Of a stretch of 64,000 nt of DNA, positions 24,580-33,416 are shown piece after piece. The first letter of the stretch is position 1; every line of letters starts with the position of its first letter. This DNA is from Balneola sp. (lineage in GTDB: Bacteria > Bacteroidota > Rhodothermia > Balneolales > Balneolaceae), in assembly GCA_028284195.1 (NCBI GenBank), contig JANQSE010000002.1, positions 248,001 through 312,000 on the forward strand. The letters are read 5' to 3'. The notes under the pieces are model-generated. The model ran no database searches, was not told the DNA's origin, and was given only the letters and a program-made list of their open reading frames with translations. Made by a program: the position numbers and the translations under genes.

Positions 24580-25873
24580 GAAACTGTGGGAAAAAGGAAT
24601 AGAAATGGATGCTCTTATCGAGCAGTTTACTGTTGGAAAAGACAAAGAACTGGATGTAGAGCTTGCTTCGTATGATATACAAGGCACAAAAGCACATATC
24701 ATCATGTTGGAATCAGTTGGCTTACTGGAAAAGTCGGAATTAGATGAACTGATTGTAGAACTGGATAAAATACAATCAGAAATAATAGATACCGGAAAAT
24801 TTGAAATTGAGGAAGGGGTAGAAGATGTTCATTCCCAAATCGAATTGATGCTTACCAGATCGCTGGGTGAAGTAGGTAAGAAAATTCATTCCGGGAGATC
24901 CAGGAACGACCAGGTTTTGGTAGATATTCGTTTGTATCTGAGAGATGAACTGAAACAAATAAAACTACTTGTAAAGAGTTTGTTCGATGTGTTGATTCAG
25001 CAGGCGGAAGCGCATAAAGAGATATTGATGCCAGGCTATACGCACACTCAGGCTGCCATGCCCAGTAGTTTTGGGTTATGGTTCGGAGCATATGCAGAAA
25101 GCCTGATTGATGATATTGAAATACTGAACGGAGCATACAAAGTAGTGAACAGAAATCCTTTGGGGTCTGCGGCAGGCTATGGATCCAGCTTCCCGTTAAA
25201 CCGACAAATGACTACAGAGCTTCTGGGTTTTGAAGGCATGGTTTACAATTCAGTATATGCTCAGATGGGAAGAGGGAAGACAGAACAAGTCGTGTCTTCT
25301 GCAATAGCGAATTTAGCTCTCACACTCAACAAGCTGTCTTCTGATATTTGTTTATATAATAGTCAGAATTTTCAGCTCCTGAAACTACCGGATGAACTCA
25401 CTACCGGTTCAAGTATTATGCCACATAAAAAGAATCCGGATGTGTTTGAATTACTTCGTGCAAAAACAAACTCGTTAATGTCGTTACCAAACCAGGTTAT
25501 GATGATGCTTGGCAGTCTAACTTCCGGTTACCACAGGGATTTTCAATTACTGAAAGAACTATTATTTCCTGCAATCAAAGAACTAAAAAGCTGCCTGAGA
25601 ATAACCGAATATGCAGTAGCCAGAATTGAACCTGTTGAAGACATTTTGAACGATCCCAAATACAAGCTGATATTTTCGGTAGAAGCAGTTAATGAATTGG
25701 TGGTTCAGGGAATTCCATTTCGGGAAGCCTACCAACAAGTTGCAAAACAAATTGAAGAAGGAAGTTTTGAACCTTCAACAAAACTCAATCATACCCATGA
25801 GGGAAGTATTGGCAATTTGATGTTGAAAGAGCTTAAAGAACAGATGGATGATTTGATGACGTTAAGAATTTGA
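24572..25873 (+). CDS. argH: Argininosuccinate lyase
   Basis: 433 residues of the fumarase/aspartase superfamily. Signature GSSIMPHKKNPDVFELLRAK carries the mobile catalytic loop, HSGRSRNDQVLVD is the substrate-binding region, and GYTHTQAAMPSSFG holds the catalytic His/Thr. It splits argininosuccinate into arginine and fumarate and completes the pathway. It is the last gene of the overlapping series; no clear terminator follows, only a palindromic repeat from 25906. Confidence 0.95.
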   Translation: MAKKLWEKGIEMDALIEQFTVGKDKELDVELASYDIQGTKAHIIMLESVGLLEKSELDELIVELDKIQSEIIDTGKFEIEEGVEDVHSQIELMLTRSLGEVGKKIHSGRSRNDQVLVDIRLYLRDELKQIKLLVKSLFDVLIQQAEAHKEILMPGYTHTQAAMPSSFGLWFGAYAESLIDDIEILNGAYKVVNRNPLGSAAGYGSSFPLNRQMTTELLGFEGMVYNSVYAQMGRGKTEQVVSSAIANLALTLNKLSSDICLYNSQNFQLLKLPDELTTGSSIMPHKKNPDVFELLRAKTNSLMSLPNQVMMMLGSLTSGYHRDFQLLKELLFPAIKELKSCLRITEYAVARIEPVEDILNDPKYKLIFSVEAVNELVVQGIPFREAYQQVAKQIEEGSFEPSTKLNHTHEGSIGNLMLKELKEQMDDLMTLRI

Positions 25874-25905
25874 CTGTTAATGCCAGCCAAGTCCAAGAAT
25901 TAAAG

Positions 25906-26029
25906 TCATTCCTGCGAAAGCAGGAATCTCGCTTATTTTTGAAAACAGAAATGATGAAACATACTAGATCTCGGGCATTCGCCGCGAGATGACTCTTTGT
26001 TGTCATGCTGAACTTGATTCAGCATCTGA
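25906..26029. repeat. Composite palindromic repeat, copy 1
   Basis: Three hairpin modules in order: TCATTCCTGCGAAAGCAGGAATCT (25906-25929), GATCTCGGGCATTCGCCGCGAGATGAC (25967-25993) and TTGTCATGCTGAACTTGATTCAGCATCTGA (26000-26029). The same modules in the same order recur at 27883-28114. They resemble dispersed intergenic palindromic repeats. The first lies 33 nt after argH and could act as its transcript end. Confidence 0.75.
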
Positions 26030-26054
26030 TCAATTACAGGTTCTTTCCGAAGGA

Positions 26055-26633
26055 CTACAAAAAGTTTCTCCATTCGGGCTCTTCCTCTTCACCCGCTGCA
26101 TTTCGAAACAACAAACCCGAAACGATAAATAGCATAACAAAGAACCCGTTTAATCCCAGAATTTCAGTAACAGAGCTGTATGGTAAATGATGAGCTCCTG
26201 ACATAAGTGCTGTTCCGGCTATTAAAGCCATTATAAATGCCATACCGAATAATGTAAGCGCCATTCCTTTAGGTTTCAATCTTGCTGCAACAGCACTGGG
26301 TATTCCAAAAGCAATAACTCCAAAATACCAGAGGTTTACAGTGTTATTTTCTGATCCTATAATCCCTACAGCACCATTTACCCAAACAAGTAGTAAACTT
26401 GAAATCAAAGCCAGGCCTATTGCAGCACGATATGTTGTCTTTACAGATTTTCTGGTTATTAGTTGATAAGCAGCGCCAGTCCCAAAAATGAGACCTCCTG
26501 CGAAAACGAAGTCAAAAGTACCCCATACTACTTCATCAGTAAATTGCATGGCTACTAAAGGGATGAGTAGTAGTACGATGGTTATTATTGCCGGAGGAAC
26601 GAGAGATTGGTAAAGTGATTTTTCTGTATTCAT
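26055..26633 (-). CDS. Unrecognised six-helix membrane protein
   Basis: 192 residues, nearly all hydrophobic helices: AIITIVLLLIPLVAMQF, FVFAGGLIFGTGAAY, AIGLALISSLLLVWVNGAVG, LWYFGVIAFGIPSAVAA, MALTLFGMAFIMALIAGTALMSG, NGFFVMLFIVSGLLF, with an acidic tail EEEEPEW. I do not recognise a named family with certainty. It is the last gene of a minus-strand cassette with a small membrane protein, a winged-helix regulator and another membrane protein. Confidence 0.6.
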   Translation of the reverse strand: MNTEKSLYQSLVPPAIITIVLLLIPLVAMQFTDEVVWGTFDFVFAGGLIFGTGAAYQLITRKSVKTTYRAAIGLALISSLLLVWVNGAVGIIGSENNTVNLWYFGVIAFGIPSAVAARLKPKGMALTLFGMAFIMALIAGTALMSGAHHLPYSSVTEILGLNGFFVMLFIVSGLLFRNAAGEEEEPEWRNFL

Positions 26634-26708
26634 GGTGATTACCTCTTATGGGTTGGATTAAGTGACTGTACTTTGTATTTCAAAGTGACTGGATAAATTT
26701 TTTTGAGA

Positions 26709-26912
26709 TTAATGGGTCTTTGTTTGATTCGATTTAATTCGTGATTGGGTGATAAAAAACCAAATAGTACCAGTTATAATCATGAGTACTGGAATTCCGC
26801 CAGGTTCATCCTCTACGACAATCATTAAGACCATGAGTGTAAATCCTAATGCAATCATTATTACTGATAACATTCTTTGGATCATGAGCTTGTTGTACGT
26901 TTCAGCTTTCAT
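26709..26912 (-). CDS. Small two-helix membrane protein
   Basis: 67 residues with two hydrophobic segments (LSVIMIALGFTLMVLMIVV and GGIPVLMIITGTIWFFI) and a basic tail. It starts 2 nt after the regulator gene ends, which supports cotranslation. No function can be inferred beyond membership of the cassette. Confidence 0.55.
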   Translation of the reverse strand: MKAETYNKLMIQRMLSVIMIALGFTLMVLMIVVEDEPGGIPVLMIITGTIWFFITQSRIKSNQTKTH

Positions 26913-26914
26913 TA

Positions 26915-27214
26915 TTACTTCTGCGATTTAATGATTTGTTCCAGCACATTCAGATGATCTTCAAAAGCTTTTTTACCAGCGGCAGTCATCGAATATTTGG
27001 TATTGGGTTTCTTGTCTATAAAAGTTTTTTCTACGACTATGAACTCAGCCTTTTCCAGGTTTTTGATGTGGCTCGCGAGATTCCCATCGGTCACATCCAG
27101 GAATTCTTTAAGTGCATTAAAATCGAGTTTTTCATTTACTGCCAATGCCGACATAATCCCGAGCCTCACCCGGTTTTCGAATGCTTTGTGTAAACCATTG
27201 ATTGATACATTCAC
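26915..27214 (-). CDS. Winged-helix transcriptional regulator (MarR/ArsR-like, single domain)
   Basis: 99 residues. Helices LHKAFENRVRLGIMSALAVNE, LDFNALKEFLDVTDGNLASHIKNLEKAEFIVV and the wing KTFIDKKPNTKYSMTAAGKKAFEDHL match the short winged-helix domain common in Bacteroidota next to small membrane proteins. It has no ligand domain and no sensing cysteines. It starts 6 nt from the end of the upstream membrane gene, so it probably autoregulates the four-gene cassette. Confidence 0.82.
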   Translation of the reverse strand: MNVSINGLHKAFENRVRLGIMSALAVNEKLDFNALKEFLDVTDGNLASHIKNLEKAEFIVVEKTFIDKKPNTKYSMTAAGKKAFEDHLNVLEQIIKSQK

Positions 27215-27220
27215 TTGGTG

Positions 27221-27826
27221 TCACCGCTCGTACCTGAAATGAATATATAAGCCATATACAATATGGGCGACTCCAAAACCCAACGCCCAACATACCAGGC
27301 TGTACTCGATAAAGTACGCACCAAGAAGCCCTAACACGATCTGAATCAAACCCAATGATTTTACATCATTAAATGTGAATGATCCGGCGTTGTACAATGT
27401 GAGGCCATAAAATATCAGTGTGAAGGGAGCTGCCAAACCGGTTAATCCGTTTGAAAGAAGCATTAAAATGAGGATGCCTCCTGTGAATAACGGAACAGAT
27501 ACATTAACCAAAAGTCGTCTCGAAGTAGTGTTCCATGCTTTTTCTTCTTTGCCCTTCGCATTTCTTGCCGAAAGAATTACAGCCGTTCCGATTGCAAGAA
27601 CCAAAACAGATACAGCAATCAGGATTATGCTATTTAATTCAGGAACAGAATAGTGTATTTGATCCGGGCTGAACCCGAAGGCAGAATAAGCAAAGTAAGC
27701 CCCTGCAAGTGCGTAAATACCTGCCATTACTCCTGCCAGTCCTGAAAGCGAGAGAAATTTAGAGGAACGCTCCATCATGGAGCGTATCTCGGCTATGTTG
27801 TTAATGTGGTCTTGTTCTTTATTCAT
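27221..27826 (-). CDS. Six-helix membrane protein of the regulator cassette
   Basis: 201 residues. A short soluble N-terminus (MNKEQDHINNIAEIRSMMERSSKF) is followed by hydrophobic segments such as LAGVMAGIYALAGAYFAY, SIILIAVSVLVLAIGTAVIL, LFTGGILILMLLSNG and LGLLGAYFIEYSLVCWALGFGVAHIVYGLYIHF. Its placement directly before the winged-helix gene is a recurring Bacteroidota arrangement. Function unknown. Confidence 0.62.
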   Translation of the reverse strand: MNKEQDHINNIAEIRSMMERSSKFLSLSGLAGVMAGIYALAGAYFAYSAFGFSPDQIHYSVPELNSIILIAVSVLVLAIGTAVILSARNAKGKEEKAWNTTSRRLLVNVSVPLFTGGILILMLLSNGLTGLAAPFTLIFYGLTLYNAGSFTFNDVKSLGLIQIVLGLLGAYFIEYSLVCWALGFGVAHIVYGLYIHFRYER

Positions 27827-27882
27827 TCAAAGTACTTTTAAATACAAAGTAGTGGATACAAAACTAAGAAACAACCACAAAA

Positions 27883-28114
27883 TCATTCCTGCGAAGACAG
27901 GAATCTGATTTCTTAAAGTGATCCGGATCTCGGGCATTCGCCGGGAGATGACAAATATATTATTCATTTCATCCTGAGGCTACTGCCGAAGGATCTTATA
28001 GAGAAATCGTTTTTATAATCTGATAAGATTCTTCGCAAGTATGCTCAGAATGACAGTTTTGTTGTCATGCTGAACCCTGTGTTGAATTTAATTCAGTATC
28101 AATTCAGCATCTGA
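27883..28114. repeat. Composite palindromic repeat, copy 2
   Basis: The modules are TCATTCCTGCGAAGACAGGAATCT (27883-27906), the GATCTCGGGCATTCGCCGGGAGATGAC-type hairpin (27926-27952) and the TTGTCATGCTGAAC...CAGCATCTGA hairpin (28062-28114). An extra inverted pair, TCATCCTGAGGCTACTGCCG region (27968-27997) and 28024-28055, is inserted between the second and third. Same order and orientation as copy 1, flanking the membrane/regulator cassette. This accounts for the whole 310-nt gap. Confidence 0.75.
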
Positions 28115-28136
28115 AAAAGACAAATTTTACGGAGAG

Positions 28137-28700
28137 CTACGAAATGAGATTAAATTTGGTGATGCACTCATTTACCTTTTTCTCTAAAAAAAAGAAGTAT
28201 GTTCTACAGAAATCATAAAGTTCATCTCTCAGATTAGATTTTTCTTTAGAGCTGTCTTTTGTAAAAGTAAAACGTAGAACTTCATCCCCATCCTCATCTT
28301 CTTGGATTTTATTTTTATCTAAACTTTGATCAGCTGGTTTAATTGTTAATCTATACTCTCCATCTTTACTCAAAAATTCCTTTACTTTTGGATAATATTG
28401 CTCTTCCACTGGTATCGAATCAAAAAGGTAAAAATCAGTTTTTATTCCCCTTTTTTTGGTGGTTTGAATTCTAAAATCATTTATCTCTTTTAACAATTTT
28501 TCTTCAGTATTTGTCATTTTTGTATTTGTAAACCAACTTTCCCAGCCTTCAATTTCTCCAAATTCGTACCTCATAACCCAAGCTGTACTTCTTGCGGCGT
28601 TAAGAAAGGCACTTAAAATGTAATCAAAGTAAGGGTCATGAGTCTTTAACTGACCCAGAAAATATCTGGCCTCGTCAAGTTTTCTTTCTGTGGAAGTCAT
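28137..28700 (-). CDS. Unrecognised mostly helical protein
   Basis: 187 residues, no signal peptide and no membrane helix. The N-terminal part (ERKLDEARYFLGQLKTHDPYFDYILSAFLNAARSTAWVMRYEFG) looks like a helical bundle reminiscent of HEPN-like or abortive-infection-type small proteins, but the diagnostic RX4-6H is not clear. The middle is acidic (NKIQEDEDGDEV). It lies alone between the composite repeat and the M28 peptidase and is more AT-rich than its neighbours, so it may be an acquired gene. Confidence 0.55.
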   Translation of the reverse strand: MTSTERKLDEARYFLGQLKTHDPYFDYILSAFLNAARSTAWVMRYEFGEIEGWESWFTNTKMTNTEEKLLKEINDFRIQTTKKRGIKTDFYLFDSIPVEEQYYPKVKEFLSKDGEYRLTIKPADQSLDKNKIQEDEDGDEVLRFTFTKDSSKEKSNLRDELYDFCRTYFFFLEKKVNECITKFNLIS

Positions 28701-28760
28701 TGCTTGAGATTAATAAGAAAAGCTATCTAAAATAATATCAGCAATAAAAATTACTAATTC

Positions 28761-30029
28761 TTACAACTGCAAATCCATCGTCATTTCTTTGCCATTTCTG
28801 ATTACGGTAATGGTAGTCAACTGGCCTTTCTTTAGTTTGTTCAAGGCACCCATATAGCCATAGATATCTTCCAGTTTTTCTCCTCCAAGGCCGATTATGA
28901 TATCGCCGCCTTTAACTCCGGCTTGTTCGGCCGCACGGCCTTTGGTTACTCCGGTAATTCTCATTCCTTTGCCTTCATAACCGTAATCAGGGAGTACACC
29001 TAAAGTCGGGCCTTTCAAACTCATGGCTTGTCGCTGCTCTCCGGGCGACTCAATAAACTCCATTTCTGATTTATCCAATTCATCTAACTGAACCGCCACA
29101 CGAACCAAGTGATGTAAAGCAAGAGCGGTACCATTCGCATTAATATAATCTGCGTCGTCGGAAGGGCGGTGATAATCAGCATGTGTGTCAGTGAAATAAT
29201 GGAGCACTGGTATATTTTTATAATAAAAACTGGTATGATCGCTGGCTCCGGTCCCATCCTTTACCAGATCCAACTCCAATCCTCCGGTATTGGCAGAGTC
29301 AAGAATCGCTTCCCATTTTTCAGCAGTTCCAATCCCGAATATCATCAGTTTTTTATCTGTCATACGCCCGATCATATCCATGTTGATCATTGCTAAAGCA
29401 TTTTCAATATTAATAGTGGGGTTGTCCACATAATGAGCAGAACCCAATAACCCCATTTCCTCTCCGGAGAAGGCTAAAAACAGTATATCCTTTTCAGGTC
29501 TGTTCTCAGAAAAATAGTGTGCCAGTTCCAACACACCTGCTGTGCCGGATGCATTATCATCGGCACCATTATGAATACGGGGTTCATCGCCTCTGTACAA
29601 CGATCCAAACTCTCCATAGCCTAAATGATCGTAATGTGCCCCTATTATGATTACATCATCAGTATTTCCGGTTCCCTGTAACAGCCCGGCTACGTTTCTA
29701 GAAAGTCGCTTTTCTCCATCTTCGGCATCCTGCGAAGCATGTGGATTCCGGAGCACCGCGGTATTAATGATGAATTCCTGGAAATACGTTTCTTCATCTC
29801 CGGCTGGTTCCAATCCAAAATCCCTGAAATGATCGGCGATATAATTGGCAGCTATGGCTTCGCTGGGTGAACCGGCTTCGCGCCCTTGTAAAGAATCGCT
29901 GGCTAAGAAAGTGATATGAGTTTCTACATCTTCAGGTGTGATACTTACTGAAAATTTGCTTTCCGGTTGTTGTGAGCAAGTGGTGAGAAGGAGAAAAGAG
30001 ATAGAGAAATAAAAGGATAGGTGCTTCAT
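28761..30029 (-). CDS. M28-family aminopeptidase lipoprotein with PDZ domain
   Basis: 422 residues. The N-terminus MKHLSFYFSISFLLLTTC is a lipoprotein signal (Cys18). The peptidase domain has IIGAHYDHLGYG (metal His/Asp), HNGADDNASGTAGVLELA (metal Asp), AFSGEEMGLLGS (catalytic and metal Glu), INMDMIGR and HADYHRPSDDADYIN. A C-terminal PDZ-like domain (about 335-422) contains GYEGKGMRITGVTKGRAAEQAGVKGGDIIIGLGG. It is probably an envelope aminopeptidase. It is divergent from the TPP-riboswitch-controlled receptor. Confidence 0.92.
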   Translation of the reverse strand: MKHLSFYFSISFLLLTTCSQQPESKFSVSITPEDVETHITFLASDSLQGREAGSPSEAIAANYIADHFRDFGLEPAGDEETYFQEFIINTAVLRNPHASQDAEDGEKRLSRNVAGLLQGTGNTDDVIIIGAHYDHLGYGEFGSLYRGDEPRIHNGADDNASGTAGVLELAHYFSENRPEKDILFLAFSGEEMGLLGSAHYVDNPTINIENALAMINMDMIGRMTDKKLMIFGIGTAEKWEAILDSANTGGLELDLVKDGTGASDHTSFYYKNIPVLHYFTDTHADYHRPSDDADYINANGTALALHHLVRVAVQLDELDKSEMEFIESPGEQRQAMSLKGPTLGVLPDYGYEGKGMRITGVTKGRAAEQAGVKGGDIIIGLGGEKLEDIYGYMGALNKLKKGQLTTITVIRNGKEMTMDLQL

Positions 30030-30070
30030 TTTGATGCTGAATTTTTTATTGGCTCAAAGGTAAAAGTTTT

Positions 30071-30103
30071 TTTGAAGATTTGATGAATATGTTCTTAGTT
30101 TTA
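30071..30103 (+). promoter_or_regulatory. Candidate promoter of the thiamin receptor transcript
   Basis: TTTG (30071-30074), a 21-nt spacer, TAGTTTTA (30096-30103). This would start transcription just before the TPP aptamer at about 30108. Confidence 0.4.
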
Positions 30104-30105
30104 CG

Positions 30106-30191
30106 CCAACGGTTAGGGGTGTCCCGGCAGCAGCCGGGGCTGAGATTATACCCTTCTACCTGATCCGGTTAATACCGGCGGAGGGAAACCA
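30106..30191 (+). promoter_or_regulatory. TPP riboswitch (THI element)
   Basis: The conserved TPP-aptamer strings are all present in order: AGGGGTGTCC, GGGGCTGAGATTATACCC, ACCTGATCCGG, then AATACCGGCGGAGGGAA, with GGTT/AACC closing P1. It lies 80 nt upstream of a TonB-dependent receptor gene. A stem AACC-CGC/GCG-GGTT (30188-30215) followed by CTCCTCTTTTTT is a plausible expression-platform terminator, so TPP binding would shut off receptor synthesis. Confidence 0.95.
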
Positions 30192-30272
30192 GTTCGCTTA
30201 TCTATTTGCGCTCGGTTCACCTCCTCTTTTTTAAACCATAATTTTGTCGCAAGACTTTAAAAAGAGGAATAC

Positions 30273-32561
30273 ATGTTTAAAACAATTCAATTATCATTTA
30301 GTGCGGTTTGCTTTGTCATTTTATTGGCAGGTCCAACCCATGCACAGGTTACTGCAACGGGTAAAGTGCTCGATGCTGAAACCAAAGAACCCTTGGTTGG
30401 TGCCAGCGTTTTTATCAAAAACACTACCACAGGAACCAGCACCAATAAGGATGGAGAGTTCAGCCTTTCGCTTCCACAAAAAACAGGACTAATCACAGTT
30501 AGTTATGTGGGATACAATTCTGTTGATCTTCAGCCCTCAACCGATATGGTGGTGTATCTTACCCCTTCGGTTTCTTTAGAACAGATTATCATTAAAGTAG
30601 TTCGTGCGGATGAAGCAGAGCCTATAGCAAAGAGTACTATCCAAAGGGCAAAGCTTGAAGAAGTGTACAGAGGGGAGCATCCGGTATTTTTTCTGGAAGA
30701 GTTAACACCATCTATCTTTTCATTTTCAGAATCGGGAACAAAGCTGGCCAATTATGGAAGTATGAGACTTCGCGGGATCGGCCAGGAGCGCATCAATTTT
30801 ACACTGAATGGAATCCCGCTGAACGACATGATCGATCACGGAGTATTTTTCTCAAACTTTTCTGATATCGGAAACAGCTTCGAAAGTGTGCAGGTACAGC
30901 GTGGAGTAGGAACCAGCAGCAATGGAGCAGCTTCCTATGCTGGATCAATTAACTTTGAATCTGTAAACCTGGAAAAAAGAAAACAAGGTGGTGAAATCGG
31001 CTTGAGTGCTGGTTCTTTCCATACTTATCGCTTGAATGCTAATCTGTCAACAGGTATGATTGATAATAAATGGTCGTTCTTTGGGAATTACAGCAAGATT
31101 TATTCAGATGGATACCGCTATAACACATCAACCAATGCACATTCTTTTTTCTTTTCCGGAGGATATTTTGGGGAAAAAGACCTGATTAAGCTGAATGTAT
31201 TTGACGCCCGATCTAAGAATGGTTTAGGTTATTCAGCAGTAGCAAAAAGCGACTTGGATACAGATCCAAGAACTAATTATCTGAATGAGAATGATAAGGA
31301 TGATTTTGGTCAACGTTTGGTACAACTTCAACATACTCGCCGGTTCGATGAAAACCAGTCATTAACTACCTCTGCTTATTATGGTGGAGCATCGGGAGAT
31401 TTTCTGTTTACTTATGCAGATTCTGACACAACGTTTGCACAAATCAACTTTCCCCTGCGCAACGACCATTACGGATTAATAACCACCTATTTTTATGAAG
31501 CTGAAGACTGGAACGCGAGTATAGGAGCTCACGCTTATATCTTCGACCGAACTAATGAGGAATCAAATACTCCAAACTTTGCAAACCCCTATTACTTAGA
31601 AACTTCTTCTAAAAAAGAGCTGAGCTGGTTTGCTAAAACAGAATACTCTTTTGATAAGCTTACTGTTTTTAGCGAGGCTCAGGTTCGCATTGCGGCACTT
31701 TCCATCCAGCCGGATTATGGTTTTATAGGGATTGCTCCTGAAGGAGACATCGAAAAAAACTGGACGTTCATTAACCCAAAAATTGGTGTTAATTACAAGT
31801 TTGATAATCAATGGAGCGGCTATGCTTCGATTGGAAGAACAGGCCGTGAGCCAACTAAGATCGATATTTTCGGTGGCTTTAACCTTGGAGCTGCTAACTA
31901 TGCACAGGCACGGGCTAATACTTTTGATCCGGAGTATGTGAATGATTATGAGGCCGGGTTGAACTACCAGTCTCAAAAAGCTACAATTGGTGTGAATTTG
32001 TTTTACATGGATTTCCAGGATGAAATAGCTCCGATTGGTGAGGTGCTCGATTTTGGGGTTCAGAAAAGAGATAATATTTCCGACAGCTATCGTGCAGGAA
32101 TAGAATTAGACTGGAATACACTGCCCACAAATAAACTGGCTTATCAGGGTACGCTCACTTATATGAAGAGTGAGATTAATTCATTCACCGATGCAGACGG
32201 CAATACATTCCAGAATAAAACTCCGATCCTAAGCCCTCAATGGATCATCAATAATACTGTAAAAGTGTTCCCTACCGATGAGCTTACATTTTCTGTTTCC
32301 GGAAATTATGTAAGTGAATCGTTTTTGGAATTGAGTAATGATCCCAGTCTGGTGCTTCCATCTTATTTTGTAATGGACGCAGCTGTGAATTATGAAACTG
32401 CCCGGTTCCGGTTCCGGCTGGAGCTCAACAATATCGTTGATAATACCTATTACTCGAGCGGTACTCCTGTTGATGTAGATTTTGACGGCACCATTGATGA
32501 ACCCGGTTATTTCATTAATGCAGAAAGGAATGTGATGGGGACGTTGACAGTTAAGTTTTAA
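30273..32561 (+). CDS. TonB-dependent outer-membrane receptor, predicted thiamin/TPP uptake
   Basis: 762 residues. The signal peptide ends THAQ. A carboxypeptidase-regulatory-like beta-sandwich follows (VTATGKVLDAETKEPLVGASVFIKNTTTGTSTNKDGEFSL, about 26-100). The plug domain begins near IIIKVVRADEAEP and contains MRLRGIGQERINFTLNGIPLND. The 22-strand barrel runs to the terminal aromatic residue in MGTLTVKF. The substrate is inferred from the TPP riboswitch directly upstream, because the receptor sequence alone does not define it. No inner-membrane pnuT or thiamin kinase gene is next to it. Confidence 0.92.
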   Translation: MFKTIQLSFSAVCFVILLAGPTHAQVTATGKVLDAETKEPLVGASVFIKNTTTGTSTNKDGEFSLSLPQKTGLITVSYVGYNSVDLQPSTDMVVYLTPSVSLEQIIIKVVRADEAEPIAKSTIQRAKLEEVYRGEHPVFFLEELTPSIFSFSESGTKLANYGSMRLRGIGQERINFTLNGIPLNDMIDHGVFFSNFSDIGNSFESVQVQRGVGTSSNGAASYAGSINFESVNLEKRKQGGEIGLSAGSFHTYRLNANLSTGMIDNKWSFFGNYSKIYSDGYRYNTSTNAHSFFFSGGYFGEKDLIKLNVFDARSKNGLGYSAVAKSDLDTDPRTNYLNENDKDDFGQRLVQLQHTRRFDENQSLTTSAYYGGASGDFLFTYADSDTTFAQINFPLRNDHYGLITTYFYEAEDWNASIGAHAYIFDRTNEESNTPNFANPYYLETSSKKELSWFAKTEYSFDKLTVFSEAQVRIAALSIQPDYGFIGIAPEGDIEKNWTFINPKIGVNYKFDNQWSGYASIGRTGREPTKIDIFGGFNLGAANYAQARANTFDPEYVNDYEAGLNYQSQKATIGVNLFYMDFQDEIAPIGEVLDFGVQKRDNISDSYRAGIELDWNTLPTNKLAYQGTLTYMKSEINSFTDADGNTFQNKTPILSPQWIINNTVKVFPTDELTFSVSGNYVSESFLELSNDPSLVLPSYFVMDAAVNYETARFRFRLELNNIVDNTYYSSGTPVDVDFDGTIDEPGYFINAERNVMGTLTVKF

Positions 32562-32773
32562 GTAGTACGGTTTTTCTTTTTGATGCGTTCGCCAATTCGT
32601 TGACTTCTCCCTGATGTCAGGCAGGGAATAAGGCCTGCCTATGCCGAATCCCGAACGCTTTTGGGGCAGGCAGAGTAGGTCAGGGAAAGAGGTGATCTCC
32701 GAATGTCCCTTTGAAGAAGGCCCGTCTTCACGAGCGGAGCGAAGTGATCTCCCGATTTGAAGCAAAGGGCAAT
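32562..32773. repeat. Intergenic palindromic repeat cluster
   Basis: No gene is apparent. Several short dyads occur: CAGGC/GCCTG around 32618-32638, and CCCTTTG (32704-32710) with CAAAGGG (32763-32769). The segment around TTCACGAGCGGAGCGAAGTGATCTCCC is the kind of dispersed repeat seen between genes elsewhere in such genomes. TGATCTCC appears twice. Confidence 0.5.
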
Positions 32774-32809
32774 AAAAAGCCCCGCACATAATTATGTACG
32801 GGGCTTTTT
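32774..32809. terminator. Bidirectional intrinsic terminator
   Basis: AAAAAGCCCCG and CGGGGCTTTTT form an 11-bp stem around CACATAATTATGTA, whose centre is itself palindromic. T-runs exist on both strands, so it can end the receptor transcript (+) and the DUF2911 transcript (-). Confidence 0.9.
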
Positions 32810-32832
32810 AAAAGTACTAAAGTGATAAGATA

Positions 32833-33393
32833 TTACTCTAAAGTAATAGGAATAGCTGCCATAATAGATCCCCAATGCAGGTTCAGATGTGCTTTAGTAT
32901 CTGAAAGTGTATCAAAATAAATGGTGAAACGTTCCAGACTAGGTGCATTAGCTGTAGTTACTGCAGCCGGTACACGAACTACATCCTGAGATGCATCATA
33001 CTGAGTTCCCCAGCTATTATTCTTCTTGTTGATGATGAATGTCCAGTTATCACCAGCGTTTTCTCCGGGAATAGTGTATAGCGAATAGGTTCCTGCCTTT
33101 ACTTCTTTTCCACCAAATAGTACATCAGTAGAAAAGGTAATTACTGTGTTTTCATTGGCACCGGTTCTCCAAACTTCGCCGTTTGGACGGTCATTTACTA
33201 AAGTATTAACATCTCTGCCTTTAAGCCCCGGGCGGCCATAATAAATTGTTACAGTGGTTGAGCCAATATCCTGGCTTACAGATGCATTAGGGCTCGGCCG
33301 GTCTCCCTTTTTACGCTCCTGTGCTATCGTGAATTCTGTTGAGAGAAGCACGGCAAATACAGCAAGTGCTCCTAATTTTAAAAGTGATTTCAT
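32833..33393 (-). CDS. DUF2911 exported protein
   Basis: 186 residues, with signal peptide ending FTIAQ. The family-typical core is SPNASVSQDIGSTTVTIYYGRPGLKGRDV, GEVWRTGANENTVITFS, GKEVKAGTYSLYTIPGE and WTFIINKKNNSWG. DUF2911 proteins are common periplasmic or secreted proteins of Bacteroidota with no established activity. It is a single-gene unit, convergent with the receptor gene. Confidence 0.9.
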   Translation of the reverse strand: MKSLLKLGALAVFAVLLSTEFTIAQERKKGDRPSPNASVSQDIGSTTVTIYYGRPGLKGRDVNTLVNDRPNGEVWRTGANENTVITFSTDVLFGGKEVKAGTYSLYTIPGENAGDNWTFIINKKNNSWGTQYDASQDVVRVPAAVTTANAPSLERFTIYFDTLSDTKAHLNLHWGSIMAAIPITLE

Positions 33394-33416
33394 GTTAAAT
33401 AGATTTGGTTGATTAG

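Noticed and set aside
25906-28114. CRISPR array
   Set aside because: Repeats are different hairpin modules present twice with unequal spacing, with no regular repeat-spacer pattern and no cas genes.
32229-32789. 186-codon minus-strand ORF opposite the TonB receptor 3' end
   Set aside because: It is mostly antisense to the receptor barrel and to palindromic repeats, with no domain and low-complexity basic composition.
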